Positions 33,914 through 47,600 of a DNA stretch of 64,000 nt are shown here, one piece after another; positions within the stretch are counted from its first letter, which is position 1; the number at the start of each line of letters is the position of its first letter. The notes under the pieces were generated by a model. The model worked only from the letters and a program-made list of their open reading frames with translations, was not told where the DNA came from and did no database searches. Where the stretch lies: positions 10,111,579 to 10,175,578 of the forward strand of contig CM059975.1 of the NCBI GenBank assembly GCA_030490835.1. Reading direction: 5' to 3'. This DNA is from Annona cherimola. Lineage: Eukaryota; Streptophyta; Magnoliopsida; Magnoliales; Annonaceae. A program made the translations under genes and the position numbers.

Positions 33914-36900
33914 TTACCTGATGCCTGTGGAGAAACTGTCAGCTACTTTGGCCCTAGTTCCGATGAATTTCTCACAAGAAGAAACCAGATTCTCAAATCT
34001 GGAGTCTGGCCCATCACTTTCCACGATGGTGCTACTTAACTTATCAACCAATGCAGCAAGAGTATCCTTCCTAATGCGATAGGCATTGTCATTGAAAAGA
34101 TTCAACCACTCCTTCTCAGAGATGATGCGTGGCTCAGTTGTTTGGTAGTCAAAGATGCAGGATAGGGCTTCGGAGATATTGCCTTCATGTAGTTTCAAGC
34201 AAAATCTCTCTTTCATGAGAGAAAGTGGCAGTGGCTGACCTGACCGAACCAAGCAATCCCATGTCACGTCCACTGTCTGCCCCTGAATGGCATAGAAGAC
34301 TGTTAGTACTTGTGGCTCCATATGTATTATATCATGCGTAAGCCATCCATTTGCTCTGTGGGTTCATTATCCATAGGCAATATTCCCGAAGTTGCAAACC
34401 AATGAACTATAAGTTTCTCCATGCAACAAGAAGGCAAGCATCTGTCGCTGCACAATGCTCTAGTTGAGCAGTCATAGTCATGGAGATATTCTCCTAAGTG
34501 GTCTGATCCATTTTTGCAGTAAAAACGATCAAAGTTTATATAAATTTGGAGATGGGCAAAATTCAAGATGACCATCTTTCAATAAATGAGATCTAGAATA
34601 AGTACCTGTCCAGCCTTTGAAGCTTTGAAGACCATTCGTAAATGGCGCTTTGGATTGAAGTGGTACCCATGATGAAGCATTTGTTTATAAATGCGCTCAA
34701 AGTCATCCCAATGCCTTCCATAAATGCATGCTTCTAACATTGTATTGAATGTGAACCTATCTGGTAACACACTATCCTTAGCATTGTTCTCACTGCTCTC
34801 ACCATCTATCCCCTCTAACAGCTTCTGAAATAGACCTTTAGCTTCTTCAATCATGCCATGTTCTGTGTATGCCTTCAACATAATGTTATGAGTAACTATG
34901 TTTGGGGAGCAGAATTTTTGCATGTGGTTGAAGATGTATGCACCATGTTGGACATTGCCCGACTCCAGACAAGCTTGCATTAGTCCTGTATACGTCACAA
35001 CTAGTGGTTTCTTTGCAACCTTACAGACTTTGTCAACCTGGGAAAGGAGAAACACCAAACTGTCGTCAAACTATTTTCTGATTTAAAACCCTATGCACAT
35101 CTTCCATTGTAGAAGACAGTGAAGAGTTGTATCACCGATGTTGCTGTTAAATCTTGGGAATGCACTCCAGGATGAAGCATACATCTATTTTCCTCTCAAG
35201 TTGATTCAGGAATTAGACAATCAGAACTGTAGGAAAGTCACCACCATTGTTTTAATGGTAATAATAGAATGGTCTACTGCACTCTAAAGTTTGGTGTTAT
35301 GGCCGATATAAAACTGGGGAACCTTATAGCCTGTGTACAAAATCCAGAAGGGGGAAATCAGATTCTGCCAATCAGCTACTTTCAGTCTCAATTTTCCCTT
35401 GTGACTAAATGCAGATAATTTTTAGATCTCAGCATAAGAACATGGAGGGGCCACGCTATAAAAAAATCAGTCCGGGCACCCACAAAAAAGAATGAAAATC
35501 TTGTTGTTTGAGCGAAATATTTCCATGTAAAATCAATGGGAGCTAATCTTATTAGCATGCAAGTTGTGCATAAAATGGCACACCAGAAACAGAAACTTAC
35601 TCAAGGTCAACGGAAAAAAAAAAAAGTTGCACATGTTTAATGTAAAAAGAAAATGAGATAAAACCTGCTGTAATGCTTCTTTGCACCGTCCAGCACTGCA
35701 AAGACATCGAGCAAGGTCATAATAGAGGCTTGCAGAGCCTACTATTCCCTGTCTCTCCATGTCTTGAACTGCTAACACAGCTTCGTCTGTCCTCCCCTCT
35801 CTCCATAGAGCATTCACAAGAACTATGGAAACACAAATCAAGAGAAACATCATCATATGGCACAATAGAATGACACTTGAAAGCTAGTTTGTGTGTTGTA
35901 CATCATTACTACAAAACCACGTTATACCATGGAATCTTCAGCCTTTCCTGAAACAGATATTTGCCATAATGCATATGCTTAAACTAGTTTTTGCGGACGA
36001 CCTACAAAGATTCGTCTTGCATATCAAACTACCAAAGAAAATAGGATCCAGTGAGTAGTGCAGCAGCCAATGTACCTTTGTAATTCAAAGCACTTGGAAT
36101 TGAGTTCTTTTCCAGTTTTTGAAAGAATTCATGCACCAAGTTGTACTTTCCACATTCAAGCATTACCTGTCTAGGGAAAAATACTTCAATAATAACATAA
36201 TCAACAAAAATTGCTATAAAATTCTAATGTATTTTGGGTGTTGTTTGGTATTTGATAAAACTTTTGAATGAAAAGTTTTTAGTGTAAAATTTTTAAAATA
36301 TGAAAAATAATGTGATATGGTAGGAGTAATGATGATGAGTAAAAAGAATAAAGTTAAAATAAATAGGGTAGTTGTGGAGAGAGAAAAGTATAAAATTGAA
36401 AAGTTTTAGAATGAGAATTTATGGCAATGCCAAACACACCCTTTGTTGAAAATTTCTGTATGCAGTATGCATCTGGATCAACAAGTCACGATTAAGAGTA
36501 CTTGTTTTTTGTTCAATAGCTTAGCAGGGCATGATCTACTAAAGATACCAAGCAATAAGACACTTTCTGAGGGCTTTCAGTTTATTCTGTTCATGGATAC
36601 ATGTTTTTGTTGTTCAATAGAAGTAATTACAGATTCATCAACGAAGACGTGAGTTGTGAAAGGCAGATTATTCCATTTATTGTTGTCTTGGCCAGAAAAC
36701 ATGGTGACCAAATTGTATGAGAATTGCAGTTGCAGGATTCAATTTATCTTTTATCCATTCAAGATTAATCATCTTAAAACAAGGACCTCTGTAAATTTCA
36801 CAACTGAGCTATTTAAAGTGAATCCACTTCCAATCCAATCAAAGGATTTAAACCCATTTCTTGTCTGATAAAGCCCATTTACTCGCATGCATGACGAGAA

Positions 36901-39900
36901 CTCACATTTTATCTCTCCCAGACCACTATTGTCTGCTCTCCTTATCAAGGGGCAATCCTTTTGCATGTCTACCAGGCTACAGTCAGCAGACTGGATTCTC
37001 AGATCATGGAATTCTGTACATAAAGTACGCATCTGCACTTATACCACCTAATATAGCTCATCCAAAAAGAATTACTAGTAAACAGGTAACAACAGGTCAT
37101 TTTACCTCCATAACAAGACCATATGTAGTACTAGAAAGTGGTATATTTTGCTGTTTTAGTTGCTGCAATACCCAAAATGCTCCCTCCCAGTTTTTCCGGC
37201 GGCCGCATGCATTTAAAACCTATATATAAAAAAAAAGGTTAAGCACGCCTTCTTTTTCTCATTGCTAAAAAGGAAGGATTTGCAATGTCGAGGAGAACAG
37301 ATGCCAGTTGCTTCCTACTTTGTATATTCTAATATAAATCTTGCCAATGTTGCAAGCAGACCATGCCATTATCCTCATTAGTCTAAGGGTGGATGGAAAT
37401 CTACTAGAAGGGAATCATAGTCATACAAGGTACTGTTCTATGGGACCTGGTTTTGTTCCTTCTTAACCATCTATTTCTAAGTCAATAACTAAAGAGCTAT
37501 TACCTCTTAGTGAGCTATTTGCAGATTTCTACCAATAATGCAGATGATAAAAATCCAGCAGTGAGGAACAGAGTTGTATCCCTTGAATGGGATAGCTGAA
37601 ACTGAGATGCACTGATGGTCACATGAGATGAATTTACTCTTTTGATGAAGCATGTACAATAATTCCAATGCTCACATGCAGTCTTGTGACGTTGTATGTT
37701 GATTAACATGGTGTAGTCTGGCCACTTAAATTTTAAATATAAAACATGGACTAGGATGGGTTCAGCTATGCTGTAATTGATGAAAGACTAACATAAAAAC
37801 TCAACTTTTTTTTGTCTGAAACAAAATGAACTGCTCACCAAACCAGAACTGCAAGTCGTTATCTGAAACTTCCAACTAACTTGAATCTATGATTAGAACA
37901 TCATATAATCTACCACTAAATTTACACTTGACAAAAGCTTTTAGATAGAATTAGGAGACATGGTCAGACGATGCATGAATAACATTATTGACTTACAGCA
38001 TTGTAAACGACAATATCTGGTTCCAGCCTTGGATCCCATTTTGTAAGCATCCCCAATTTGAATTTCTTCTCAGGAAGGGTCCGCATGCAGTCAATAACAT
38101 CAAATAATTCCTTGATATAGCCCGCTTGTCCAAGGGTAACAGCAATGCAATGATATGCTGCTAGGTCGGGATATGATGATAATTGTCTCTGGAAGAATGG
38201 CGGCAATTAAAAAGCTAGCTATATTACTTTGGCACTCCAAAAGGATGTACATAGCATGAGTTTGGGGAAATCAAATACCCGTACCCTCCTGCATTTTATG
38301 GAAACACATCGTTGTCCTTCTTCTTGCTGTATAGAACAACTGAAGGCCTAGAATGCGCCATTCTAACACCAAAGTCCACAAGAGCACAAGTATATAAATG
38401 CAGCAGGTTTGGGTATTTGCTTACATGGAAATGTAGTTGTTAAAAATATGAATTACTCGCATAGCATGAAACACGTTGAGTGCTTCCACGGGCCTCCTTG
38501 CTTTCCCAAGCACATCAAGAACTGTCGTGTAAATATATCTGCACAATTTTAGTGCGATTAATGGGATTAAACATCAAAAGTCATGTATCTCGGAAGGAAA
38601 AGAGATTTATTTATTTTCTTTAATTTTGAGGCTGTGCTCTCTGTTTCTCACACCATATTAAGTGGAGAAGACTCATTCAATACACACAACTTTCAACTTA
38701 ATGAAAACATGTTAAATAACAAGCAACTTTTCGAGATCAAGCACAACGACAAATCGCCCTTTCAGGACAACGTTAAGCACCTGGCTTGCCTACTGGCCAT
38801 GTTTTTAAGACAACCCATTTGATGTTCGGCAACTGAAAGGTTGGATAATTAGATTGATTTACGGTTAGAATATGCATAGTCTGAAATATGGACCATACTT
38901 TATATTGCACTAACGGCCAAGTTAATGCACATGTGGTGATTGAATGACTCATATTTGATGGAAGCCACGACACAAAAACCCCCCACACTTTCTCACCACT
39001 AACACTCACAAGGATGCCAATATTTCTTATAAACGAGATGAAAATTGACAGTTGAAGTGCTTAAATCACTAACGTTCTGAAAATGATAACAGAGAAAAAG
39101 AAATGAAAGAATACTTACTTGCTCTTGTAGGACTTGAAACGCTCACGTGAATGAAGCCATTCAACAACCTGCAAGGCCCTTTTCCAGTTCCCAAGATCAC
39201 CTAATATCTGAATGACTCTTAAAATAGAATGATCTGTGAATTTGATCTTCGCACCATGCATCATCTTTGAGAATTTCCATTCTGGTACGTTCAAACTCAT
39301 AGCATTCAACCTTCAACATCATAGAGGTTTGATTTCAACCAGTACAACCAAAAGCTGTAATACAATAATCTGGTCACACACTCACACTTTGTGAATATCA
39401 CTTGACATGTTTTCCAAGAGACTCTCAACACATGCATAAGGACAATAAAAATGCCCAGGGCATGTAAAGGAGAAGAGTAGAAGCTTCTAGGTAATGGTGT
39501 GAAATTTGTGGATAATTATGTGATGAAACAGAAAAAGTCAAGGTATGCCCAGTTACCAGAATCCACACTGATGGAATATATGTATATACCATGACATGGG
39601 AATAAGCAATTGGCACACTTGTGTTGTGAAAGAGGAATTTAGTACGACAACAGGGTACAATTTGAGAAGGGCAGAGCAAGAGACCATAGGAGGATGCACA
39701 CCGGAAAGGTGAACAGGATAGCATCAAACACATGGTGTCATGGACGGTTAGGATCAGGTAGCAGGGATATGGTGAATTGGGCAAGCACGTGGGTGCACAA
39801 GAGCGAATCTGTAGCAACCATAACTATTTGTATTGCATATAAAATGAGAGCTTATTGTTGATGAAATTAACAAAGAAGGAATCATTCTCCTCATTTCAGT

Positions 39901-42441
39901 TTCCTTTCATGTTTCCTAGGTTTCTTGGATTACAGTTCTTGGGAAGACCCTGCATGTGGATCTTGCGGGCATTGCAAGAATGTACCCATATATTATTAAA
40001 TAAGTTGAAACTACCATGGAAGCATGGATGAATTCACTTCAGTAAGTTACATAAAAAAATATTGGCTAGAATTAAACTGATAAATTGTTGAACACACAAT
40101 CTTTATGTTCTAATCCATCGATGAGATGGGTTTATTATTGTCTAACCTGTGGATACCATGGGTGCCTATGATATTTTTTGTATTTAACTCATGCAGTTGA
40201 TACTGTAGTATTATGCCAAATTTTGAATTAATTTTTGTAGCCAGGCATCAAAATTGGTGCTTTTTCATGGATAAGTTCATGATTTGGATGATGGAGCCTG
40301 AACTTTGGCAGTAGCAAATCATAATTTGGACGAGTTCCAAGTTTCATTAAAACATATATTTTAGGTCCATTTAGTAAGATGTAGAAAAAATTTCACTCCT
40401 TCCTCCGCATCTTTTGATATGATTTGGCATCCTAACTACCAAAATTTTCTACTTTTTCTATTACCTCTATATTCTAATCATTTTTTCACATTTTTCTATA
40501 CAACTAACCTATCTATTGTATATTTATTCTCTTTATACCTTGTCAATACCATTATCATATCACATCACTCTCTTACTATTTTCGAAATTTTCCCCGTAAA
40601 TATTCCCCCACTTTTTTTTACCTCTTACCAATAGACCCTTTGTGCGTTTAGTATCTTGTATGCGTATCAATTTCTTCCTACCAAGAAAAAGAAGATGAGT
40701 GGGTATAAGCTAAATAAGATGTAAAGCTGAATACTTACGATTTTGCCAGCTTCTTAATTCTCTCTTCCAATTCCATCCGTAGGACCCGTGGCCTGTTCCT
40801 GACATCAGTAAATACCTCGAAGGTCTCAAAAGCTTTTCTCTCCATCCATAACCCACTGAGATTGTCATCTTCCACAGATAATTGACCTGAATTGCAAACT
40901 TTCTCATTTTTCTTGGTTTGAACATATTCTCGACTTGATATTCCAGACCTCTCAGAATTTGTGTGATCTGGCTTTCTCACCCTGGCAACATCCTCACTCA
41001 AGCAGGCCTGTGTTTGAGTCCTATATTGTGCATGGATTTCTTTTTCATCATCATGTGATTCCCATGTTTGAATCTCTCTACCATGGCCATCGGTGCTAAT
41101 TTCTATCTCATCGGCATATACTCCATCATCATCATCATCATCACTTACAATCTCATTTATATTTCTCCTAATGCTGTCTGCCATTTCATCATTCATGCTA
41201 CCAGTCCAATGCACCCCTTCTACATTGTAGTTGTCATTATCGCACTTATCTAAATTTGTTTCATCATCGATTGCAATAGAACTATCCTGCTTCAATTTCC
41301 CTTTGTAAACCTTAGACTTCTTACTCTTCCCATCTTGCATTGTGAAAACTGTCCTTTGGGGCATAACCAGTTTATCTGTATCCATTTTCCTTTTGGCATT
41401 GTTAATTGGACTTTTCACCAATCTACCATCTTTCTGCTGCTGTTTTTTTCGCATGTTTGTCATATCTTTGTTATAAGCATTCACTCGTTCACTTACATTT
41501 ACTGGATTCGCCCCCTTTCTGACATCAACATTTCCATCATGTCCTTTTCTGTTTACCCTGTCTTTGCTCTTATCTATACCTAGGTTTTCCACCTTCTCGA
41601 AATATACCCCTCTTTCTGTCGATTTCACGTTTTTCCGAGCTATAAAGGAATCCACGTTAGAGCAACCCATTTTTCTTTGCTCAAAATTGACACTAATCTT
41701 ATTCACTCCAATATCATCTGCCTTTGGATACAATCTCAGCTTTCTATCTTCCCGGAAAGACATCTTAGTTTTGCTGCCCACTTTACCTTTAACTGAAACT
41801 CTCTCACTTATCAGATGATGCTTCTCTTGAGATGCATTGCCTAAATTCCTCCGCCTTTGTTTGGAGACTACTTGTTCTCTATTTGAAACATGTTGGGTCC
41901 AATTCCCATCATTCTCTACCAATTTATCTGAGACATACAAGTTTTGATCCTGGTTGTCAATTTTATCATCTGGGTAGTTCTCGCTTTCCACAGTGACTGC
42001 ATTCTTTTTGTGACGAGTACTACTTCTCAGCCTGCCCTTATTGGAATTGTCATTGCAAGTATCTTCGCCCACCAACGTCTCCTTGGAATGGCGTCCATCT
42101 ATTCCTTGACTAGAGCCATTCATCCTATCGTTTGCTAGAGACTCCATAACTTTCAAATACTCATCAAAAGCAGGCTTAAATTTGATTTCTTTTTCAATAA
42201 ACCTGTCGCTGACTGCAAAATTATCAGATCCTTTAACAGCGTAAAATGGCTTACATCTGGATGTCCTGACACTAAATCTCTGAATCCTTTTCACGTAACT
42301 CCCACTCGAAGGAGCACAGAAAACGGACACTGGATAAATTGATGGACAGCTTATGGATGAACGATTTGAACTGGAACTACAAAAGAGAATTCCATTTCTT
42401 TCCAGGATAGAAATGCCCATTTGCCCACTTGCCGCCAGCAT
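33914..42441 (-). CDS. Plastid-type pentatricopeptide repeat protein, DG1/EMB2279 family
   Basis: Nine exons join in frame: 42441-40739, 39310-39119, 38538-38457, 38188-37997, 37219-37106, 36166-36076, 35822-35665, 35037-34606 and 34282-33914 (stop TAA), totalling 3333 bases and 1110 aa. All introns are GT-AG. The first about 60 residues are Ser-rich and poor in acids, like a chloroplast transit peptide. Residues about 70-560 are a charged, low-complexity region with an acidic run (DDDDDDG). The PPR part follows, with WKRALQVVEWLHSRERFK, YTTVLDVLGKARRPVEAL, VLNACGRRKNWEGAFWVLQQ, LVNALWREGRTDEAV and NIVTHNIMLKAYTEHGMIEE. The last exon has the EKEWLNLF block seen in Arabidopsis DG1 and At1g30610 (EMB2279), which are needed for chloroplast and embryo development. 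The long N-terminal region favours At1g30610. The 3' end is uncertain because a further exon may exist at 33160-33303. Introns 1 and 5 contain MITEs. Confidence 0.88.
36236..36441. mobile_element. Short MITE, GGGTGTGTTTGG family, in PPR intron 5, TSD TTT
   Basis: A 206-bp element with ends GGGTGTTGTTTGG and CCAAACACACCC and TTT on both sides (36233-36235, 36442-36444). Compared with full copies it lacks about 85 bp between AAAATAAATAGGGTAGTTGT and GGAGAGAGAAAAG, so it is an internal deletion derivative. Confidence 0.8.
40364..40638. mobile_element. Diverged MITE of the GGGTGTGTTTGG family, in PPR intron 1
   Basis: The interior shows family blocks in order (TTCACATTTTTCTATACAAC, TAACCTATCTATTGTATATTT, ATCATATCACATCA). 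The termini are diverged, GGTCCATTTAGTAAGAT on the left and TTACCAATAGACCC on the right. It lies just downstream of the exon 1 donor. Confidence 0.6.
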
Positions 42442-42520
42442 ATCTGCTCAGTTGCTTTCGGAATTCCCGAAATGACGAAATTCAGCAAAACAGCTCAGAA
42501 AATTAAGAACTTCTTCGTTT

Positions 42521-42717
42521 CTGGAGGATAAGGACCCATCAATCTGCTTCGCAAATTGGAAAAAGGAAATATCAATTAACCATCACGCAGTAACAGGATA
42601 AGGATTTTGAACCTACAATCACTAAAAATTGGCATACTACCCACAAAAAGAGTAATTGAAAATGAGAAAAGTAGCAGAACACGAATTTTTATCAAGAGTA
42701 AGCTAAGTTTGACTTAC
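42521..42717 (-). other. Probable 5'UTR intron of the DG1/EMB2279-like gene
   Basis: On the minus strand a strong donor, CCCT|GTAAGT, ends at 42717 and a good acceptor, ATCCTCCAG|AAACG, ends at 42521, 79 bases upstream of the ATG at 42441. The sequence at 42718-42870 is GC-rich and is the likely first exon and core promoter. Confidence 0.5.
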
Positions 42718-42879
42718 AGGGCCGGCGGGCTGGCGGGGAGGGACAAATATATATTGGGTTTTTGCTAAAACCCCGCCGGGGATTAGGACGGTAGGACTCG
42801 CACAGATAGCAGAGCCACGCCCGGAAGTGAAAGGTGCTGGCGTAGGGGGGAATATCGGGCGGGGTTTGCAATCCTACCC

Positions 42880-43504
42880 TATTTTTTAAAAATTGAGTTT
42901 AACTTTTTTTTATGCCTAATTTGACCATCATTTTTTTAATAGATTCCGATACAAACTTTGGATTAGTATCAAAATAGAGGGTCAGGTCAAAAATACGAGT
43001 CAAATAAGATAATTTTAAAAATTTATATACCTATCAAACAGAAGTATACATCTATACTAAATTTAAATATTATATGTTTCGATATTTCACTAATTATTAA
43101 AAAATACATAATTAAGTAAACAAAGTATTTAAAAGTATAATATAAATTTATTAAAATAGGTTAATATATAATTACACATAAGGGTTATATATATACAAAT
43201 TCTTTTTATTGATTTTTATATTGCTTTCTGAATAAATTGATTTTTCTATTGTTGATAGAGTTAATTATAAAAAAGTGATAATTTTGAAAGAAAATAATAA
43301 TAATATTTATACATAAGCTTACAATTTTTAATAAATTAATATATGTGGTACGGGTCGGGACATAGTCAACCCAACCTGACCCTATTTTTGAATTTAGGTT
43401 AAAATATATTAGTTTTACCCTGCCAAAAAGGGTCAGGTCAAAGACAAGTCACAGGTTGAACTATCTCAATTCCCACCCCTCTACTGGTGGATGAGACAGG
43501 AACT
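42880..43504. other. AT-rich spacer with repeated GGGTCAGGTCAAA motifs
   Basis: The motif GGGTCAGGTCAAA occurs at about 42979 and again at about 43430, on either side of low-complexity A/T, and the right side ends TTCCCACCCCT. This could be a relic of a hAT-like element, but no matching left terminus was found. No gene is present. Confidence 0.3.
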
Positions 43505-43915
43505 TGGTCTTTTGTAAATTAGTCCCAAAGACCATAATGTTCTAAAAGTTTCTTTTATACCCAGAGCTTTTTGCCTTAAATTTTTATCATACCCATAAAG
43601 TTAAGATAATCGTCAATTACTCCATTGAAGATCTTTTAATTAAAATGATTCAACTATAACACAACCCAATTCATGTCAGTAAATAATTAATTTGTGACAT
43701 TAAATAATTCAAATATTATATTAAGGTATAATTATTTTAATTAAAACATTTTTTATAGGTAAAATTATCTATTCAATGGGGCAATTAATAATTTTTTAAT
43801 TACATGAGTATGTAGAAATTTAGGATGAAATGTTAAGGGTATAAAAGAAATTTTTGAAACATTATGAGTTTATGATGAATTAAGAACAAATATTGTGAGC
43901 ATAAGGGAAAATTTT
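43505..43915. mobile_element. Fold-back element, same family as 48425-48945
   Basis: The left arm (CATAATGTTCTAAAAGTTTC, then TTTTATACCCAGAG and further blocks) is mirrored by the right arm (ATAAAAGAAATTTTTGAAAC, then ATTATGAG). The arms diverge moderately and no target duplication was fixed. It has no coding capacity. Confidence 0.55.
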
Positions 43916-45170
43916 CCTAAATTAAATCTTATTATTGAATTTTGGGAAAATAAATCCTCTAGGTTTTAGAATAATATGAAATCAACCCCTACTTCTTATG
44001 TGCATTTTCATCTAATTTTTTAAAATAATTTATTAATTGTCTAAATTTTACGCCCAGGACCATTCAATTGAATATAATAAGATGAGATTTGGATGAAAAG
44101 TTATTCTTGTGAATCGAGAGAAATGATAAAATTAATATTAAAAATAAAAATAAAGTTATTATATATTGAAAAATAAAAGTTTGTTTTAAAAATTGAAAAA
44201 AAAAAACATTGTATCATCCCATCAAATAATCTTGAGTTAGTCCTAAAAAATGAAGAATTCATGCATAACATCTATACAATTAAGCAACGAAGGTATATTC
44301 ATCTGAAAACTACATATTCTTACATAACTTACAGAAGACATAAGTTCATGTATATATTATAGGAGATAAAATTCTTGCTATATCCTTGAACTATCATCGT
44401 GCGATTCTCAACCGTTTGAGTCACATCATATTTAAACTTAGATTTGCTTATAAAACTACACCAACTCAACTCTAGGCTTCTGCTTGTAACATTAATTTTT
44501 ATTAACTCAAATTTTCAACTGTCCAAACTATAGTTACTGGACTTTATGAATTATATTTATTGGAGGGAACCTGTTATAATACCACTTGTAACTCACATAC
44601 TCAAAAAAAAATAATCTTAAGCTTGTGGACTATAAGCATTACTGTGTAATATTGTCCGCTCTAACTTGATAGCTTAGCCATATTATTTTAAAACGTGCCC
44701 TACTATATTTAAGCTTGGACCCATTTATATATTTTCCAAAAACCTCTCTCCTTTTCAGTAAGGTATTCAATTCTGGACTATTAGAGTAATTATTCCACAT
44801 AAATTAGATGGATTATTTTTGACAACAGTGATATGCTTAACAATATTAAACACTCATTGGGTCACACAACCTAGTATGCACGAGCTGGGTCTTGGACGTT
44901 TCATCTCCTTGCTGGATATGTGAGCCCTGGGTGATTATTTGAACGATCCAAGCCATTTGATCTTGCTTGGGTGACCCTGGTGATGATTACGTGCATATGT
45001 GTTAAAAATGACCTTCATTGATTTGGTACTTTGGTTGGCAATACCAGCTATAATCTCATGACCGGATGTAATATGATTGGGCGTGATGAAAACAAAATGA
45101 ATGAAGTTGGATAAAATTTTATGATGATGTAAAAAAGTACTGAAGGACATATATATATATTGATTAAACA
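43916..45170. other. AT-rich spacer, nothing recognised
   Basis: Low-complexity sequence without a credible reading frame, RNA gene or bounded element. The single frame of 78 codons at 44935-45171 (minus) shows no domain. Confidence 0.35.
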
Positions 45171-45179
45171 AAAGTTAAG

Positions 45180-45430
45180 ATAGGATGAAAAAAATTTTGT
45201 ATAAAAATTTTTAAAACGGGAGAAAATTGTTGGATATAATAAGGATAATAATGATGAGTAAAGAAAATATAGTTAAAATAAATATCTTAATTATATGGTT
45301 AGTTGTGTTAATATGATTGCAAAGTAGGATAATCTTACGGAAAATATGAAAAAAAAATAAAAATACTATAATTGTGAAAAATAAATAGTTTTAATTTAAA
45401 AATTTTATTATTAAACAAACACACTTTTTA
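45180..45430. mobile_element. Decayed copy of the GGGTGTGTTTGG MITE family
   Basis: Family blocks GGATATAATAAGGATAATAATG, ATGATGAGTAAAGAAAATAT and AAAATAAATATCTTAATTAT occur in order, and the right end reads AAACAAACACAC. The left terminus is eroded. Confidence 0.55.
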
Positions 45431-45794
45431 AATTACAATGACACTCTATCACATCTAAGGCTTCATTTTAGAAGCTTTCCTCCCTCCAAAAATATTGCTT
45501 ATTTGCTAAACGTGGATTAATTTATCTTCTTCTAAACATAAGCATTTCACTTGTTTTTCTTGATTATTAGAAATTATCATGAATTTGTAAATTACCAAAC
45601 GCATAAAAAATTATAAACAGGATTTTTGTTTTTCTTATGATCGGATATCAAGTGATTACTCCTTAGAATTGGTAAGATCCAGACATGTTTTGTTTTCTGA
45701 TTCCTAATAAAAATTGTATAATCCATGGTTGTAGTAAGAAAGTGAGAATATTCTGAAAAATATGTAACGATACAATATAATAGAGGTAAAATTG

Positions 45795-46034
45795 CCACTA
45801 GGCCACATGCTTATGCCTGCATGGCGCGAATGTCCCAGGAGGCGGATATGGCAAAAACTGAGTCCCCATTTGTCGCGGGGTTTTATTAATTCTTCCATGT
45901 GCGGGATATTTACAAACATTCTTTCCTAATATGGAGGTATTTATAAAAAAAAAATTCAGGTTATGTGAGAATTGAATGGGCTTAGTTGTAATATCAAATG
46001 TCATAGTGCATATATACCAATAAAAAAAATAAAA
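45795..46034 (+). mobile_element. SINE, same family as the PAT1-intron copy
   Basis: The 240-bp element is flanked by GTAAAATTG at 45786-45794 and 46035-46043. Its 3' part (GTAATATCAAATGTCATAGT, then ATATACCAAT and an A-rich tail) closely matches the 3' end of the element at 12411-12655. The 5' half is more diverged and no intact B box is seen, so the copy is older or belongs to another subfamily. A B-box-like GGGATCGAATCCC at about 46167 just downstream may be part of another fragment. Confidence 0.65.
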
Positions 46035-46882
46035 GTAAAATTGGAATAAATAAAGTAGTTGTAAAAAATTAAAATATATTAGAAAGATAGATTGTTAAAT
46101 AATTAAATTATTAAATTATTTATGAGGAAATGCACGGAAAAGAGAAAAAAGTCAAAAATCATGGATTGCCATGGGATCGAATCCCATTTGCATTGCCAAA
46201 CTTCCCCCTTGATAATTGCAACGGGTCATTTTATCATATTCAACCGGGATGCCTGATCATTGTGCTCGGCCATGCCAAGGACAAAAACATATATTTTTTA
46301 TTTTTAAACTTTTTATACAACTGTTAATATATTTGTATTTAATTTATAAACCAAGTTTTATTATTATTGAAAATGTGTATTTACTTATTTTGTTTTTTTT
46401 ACGGGTATTTACAATCATCTTAACAGACATTTTCACTGAGCTCTGAGACGGAATGCGGCGGATGCCTGTAAAACCAACAGACGCTTTTAAGTTCTAACAC
46501 GCTTCATCTCTTTCCTGTTGTAGGCGGGGCAGCTTACGCGGCATAATCCACGACGGCTATGGTCAATTCGGAAAGCAAACGCGGCAGCTTGCGCGGCTCG
46601 CAACGAGTTGAGAAGCTCTGCACATGCCTATTGAGCATTGACAAACTTCCAGGTCGAAATCAAAAGGCAAATTGCAATGTTTTTTTTCACAAACATTCTC
46701 TATATTTAAAAGAGGACTGGTTTAATGGTTTCTACACCATTGAAATATTTCAATGGCGTCACCTGATGTTGGCCCATTTAATTATTATCTCGGTCCAATC
46801 CTCTCGTCTTGTTTAATATCATTCACTGGTGCTAAAAATACTTTAGTAAAATGAAAAGAATATATATGGAGAAATATTCCCG

Positions 46883-47155
46883 TTAATCCGGGCTAAGCAA
46901 AAGTTTCACTGAGTGCACATAAAAAAACTTATTTATAATTTTTTTACTTTTTCTCTGTATATTTGTTTATCTAAAATTTTTAAAAATCTTAAAATATATA
47001 TATATATACATATCAGAAAATGATAAAATTTGTTATATATATTAAACATACTTAGATAAACAAACGTATGAAGAAAAAATAAATAATATTGTAAATGAGT
47101 TTTTTAAGGTAGATTAAGCGAGATATTTGCTTAGTCTGTGCTAATAAGATCACTT
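46883..47155. mobile_element. MITE related to 26167-26407
   Basis: Ends TTAATCCGGGCTAAGCAAA and, inverted, ATCTTATTAGCACAGACTAA resemble each other and the ends of the element at 26167-26407. The shared interior includes TTAGATAAACAAA and TAGATTAAGCGAGATATTTG. The centre carries a short TA microsatellite. Confidence 0.55.
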
Positions 47156-47179
47156 ATAAAATGTTACAACAAGTTTTAC

Positions 47180-47600
47180 CTTCATATATATATATATATA
47201 TTATATAACTATATTTTAGGATAATTTATAAATGTACCTACTTATCTTGATCAAAATTACAAATATATTCATATAGTTTTAGAAATTGTAAATAATTCTA
47301 CATAATTTAATCATAATTAAGTTGTTATGACATCATTACGGTGTGGGCATATATGTAAAATTATACAAACTATGTGGGTGTATTTATAATTTTAAAAATT
47401 AATTGGTATATTTAATTTATGCAAATAAACCTCATATAGTCTACCCATAATTACAAATAGCCCATGTCATGACAATACAAGAACGACGTCATAATGGCAT
47501 GAGGTTTATTTGCAATTTTGGTTAACTTATACGGGAGTTATTTATAATTTTTGAAACTATATTGATATATTTGCAAATTACCCTGTATTTTACAAAAAGG
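47180..47600. mobile_element. Probable degenerate fold-back element
   Basis: Blocks such as AAATAAACCTCATATAGTCTA and TAATGGCATGAGGTTTATTT show internal inversion, and the outer margins (GGATAATTTATAAATG and ATATTTGCAAATTACCC) are inverted versions of one another. The target duplication is not visible. Confidence 0.45.

Noticed and set aside
46130..46446. Possible tRNA gene or SINE around the B-box-like GGGATCGAATCCC
   Set aside because: No A box at the right distance, no cloverleaf stem, and no target duplication. At most it is a fragment.
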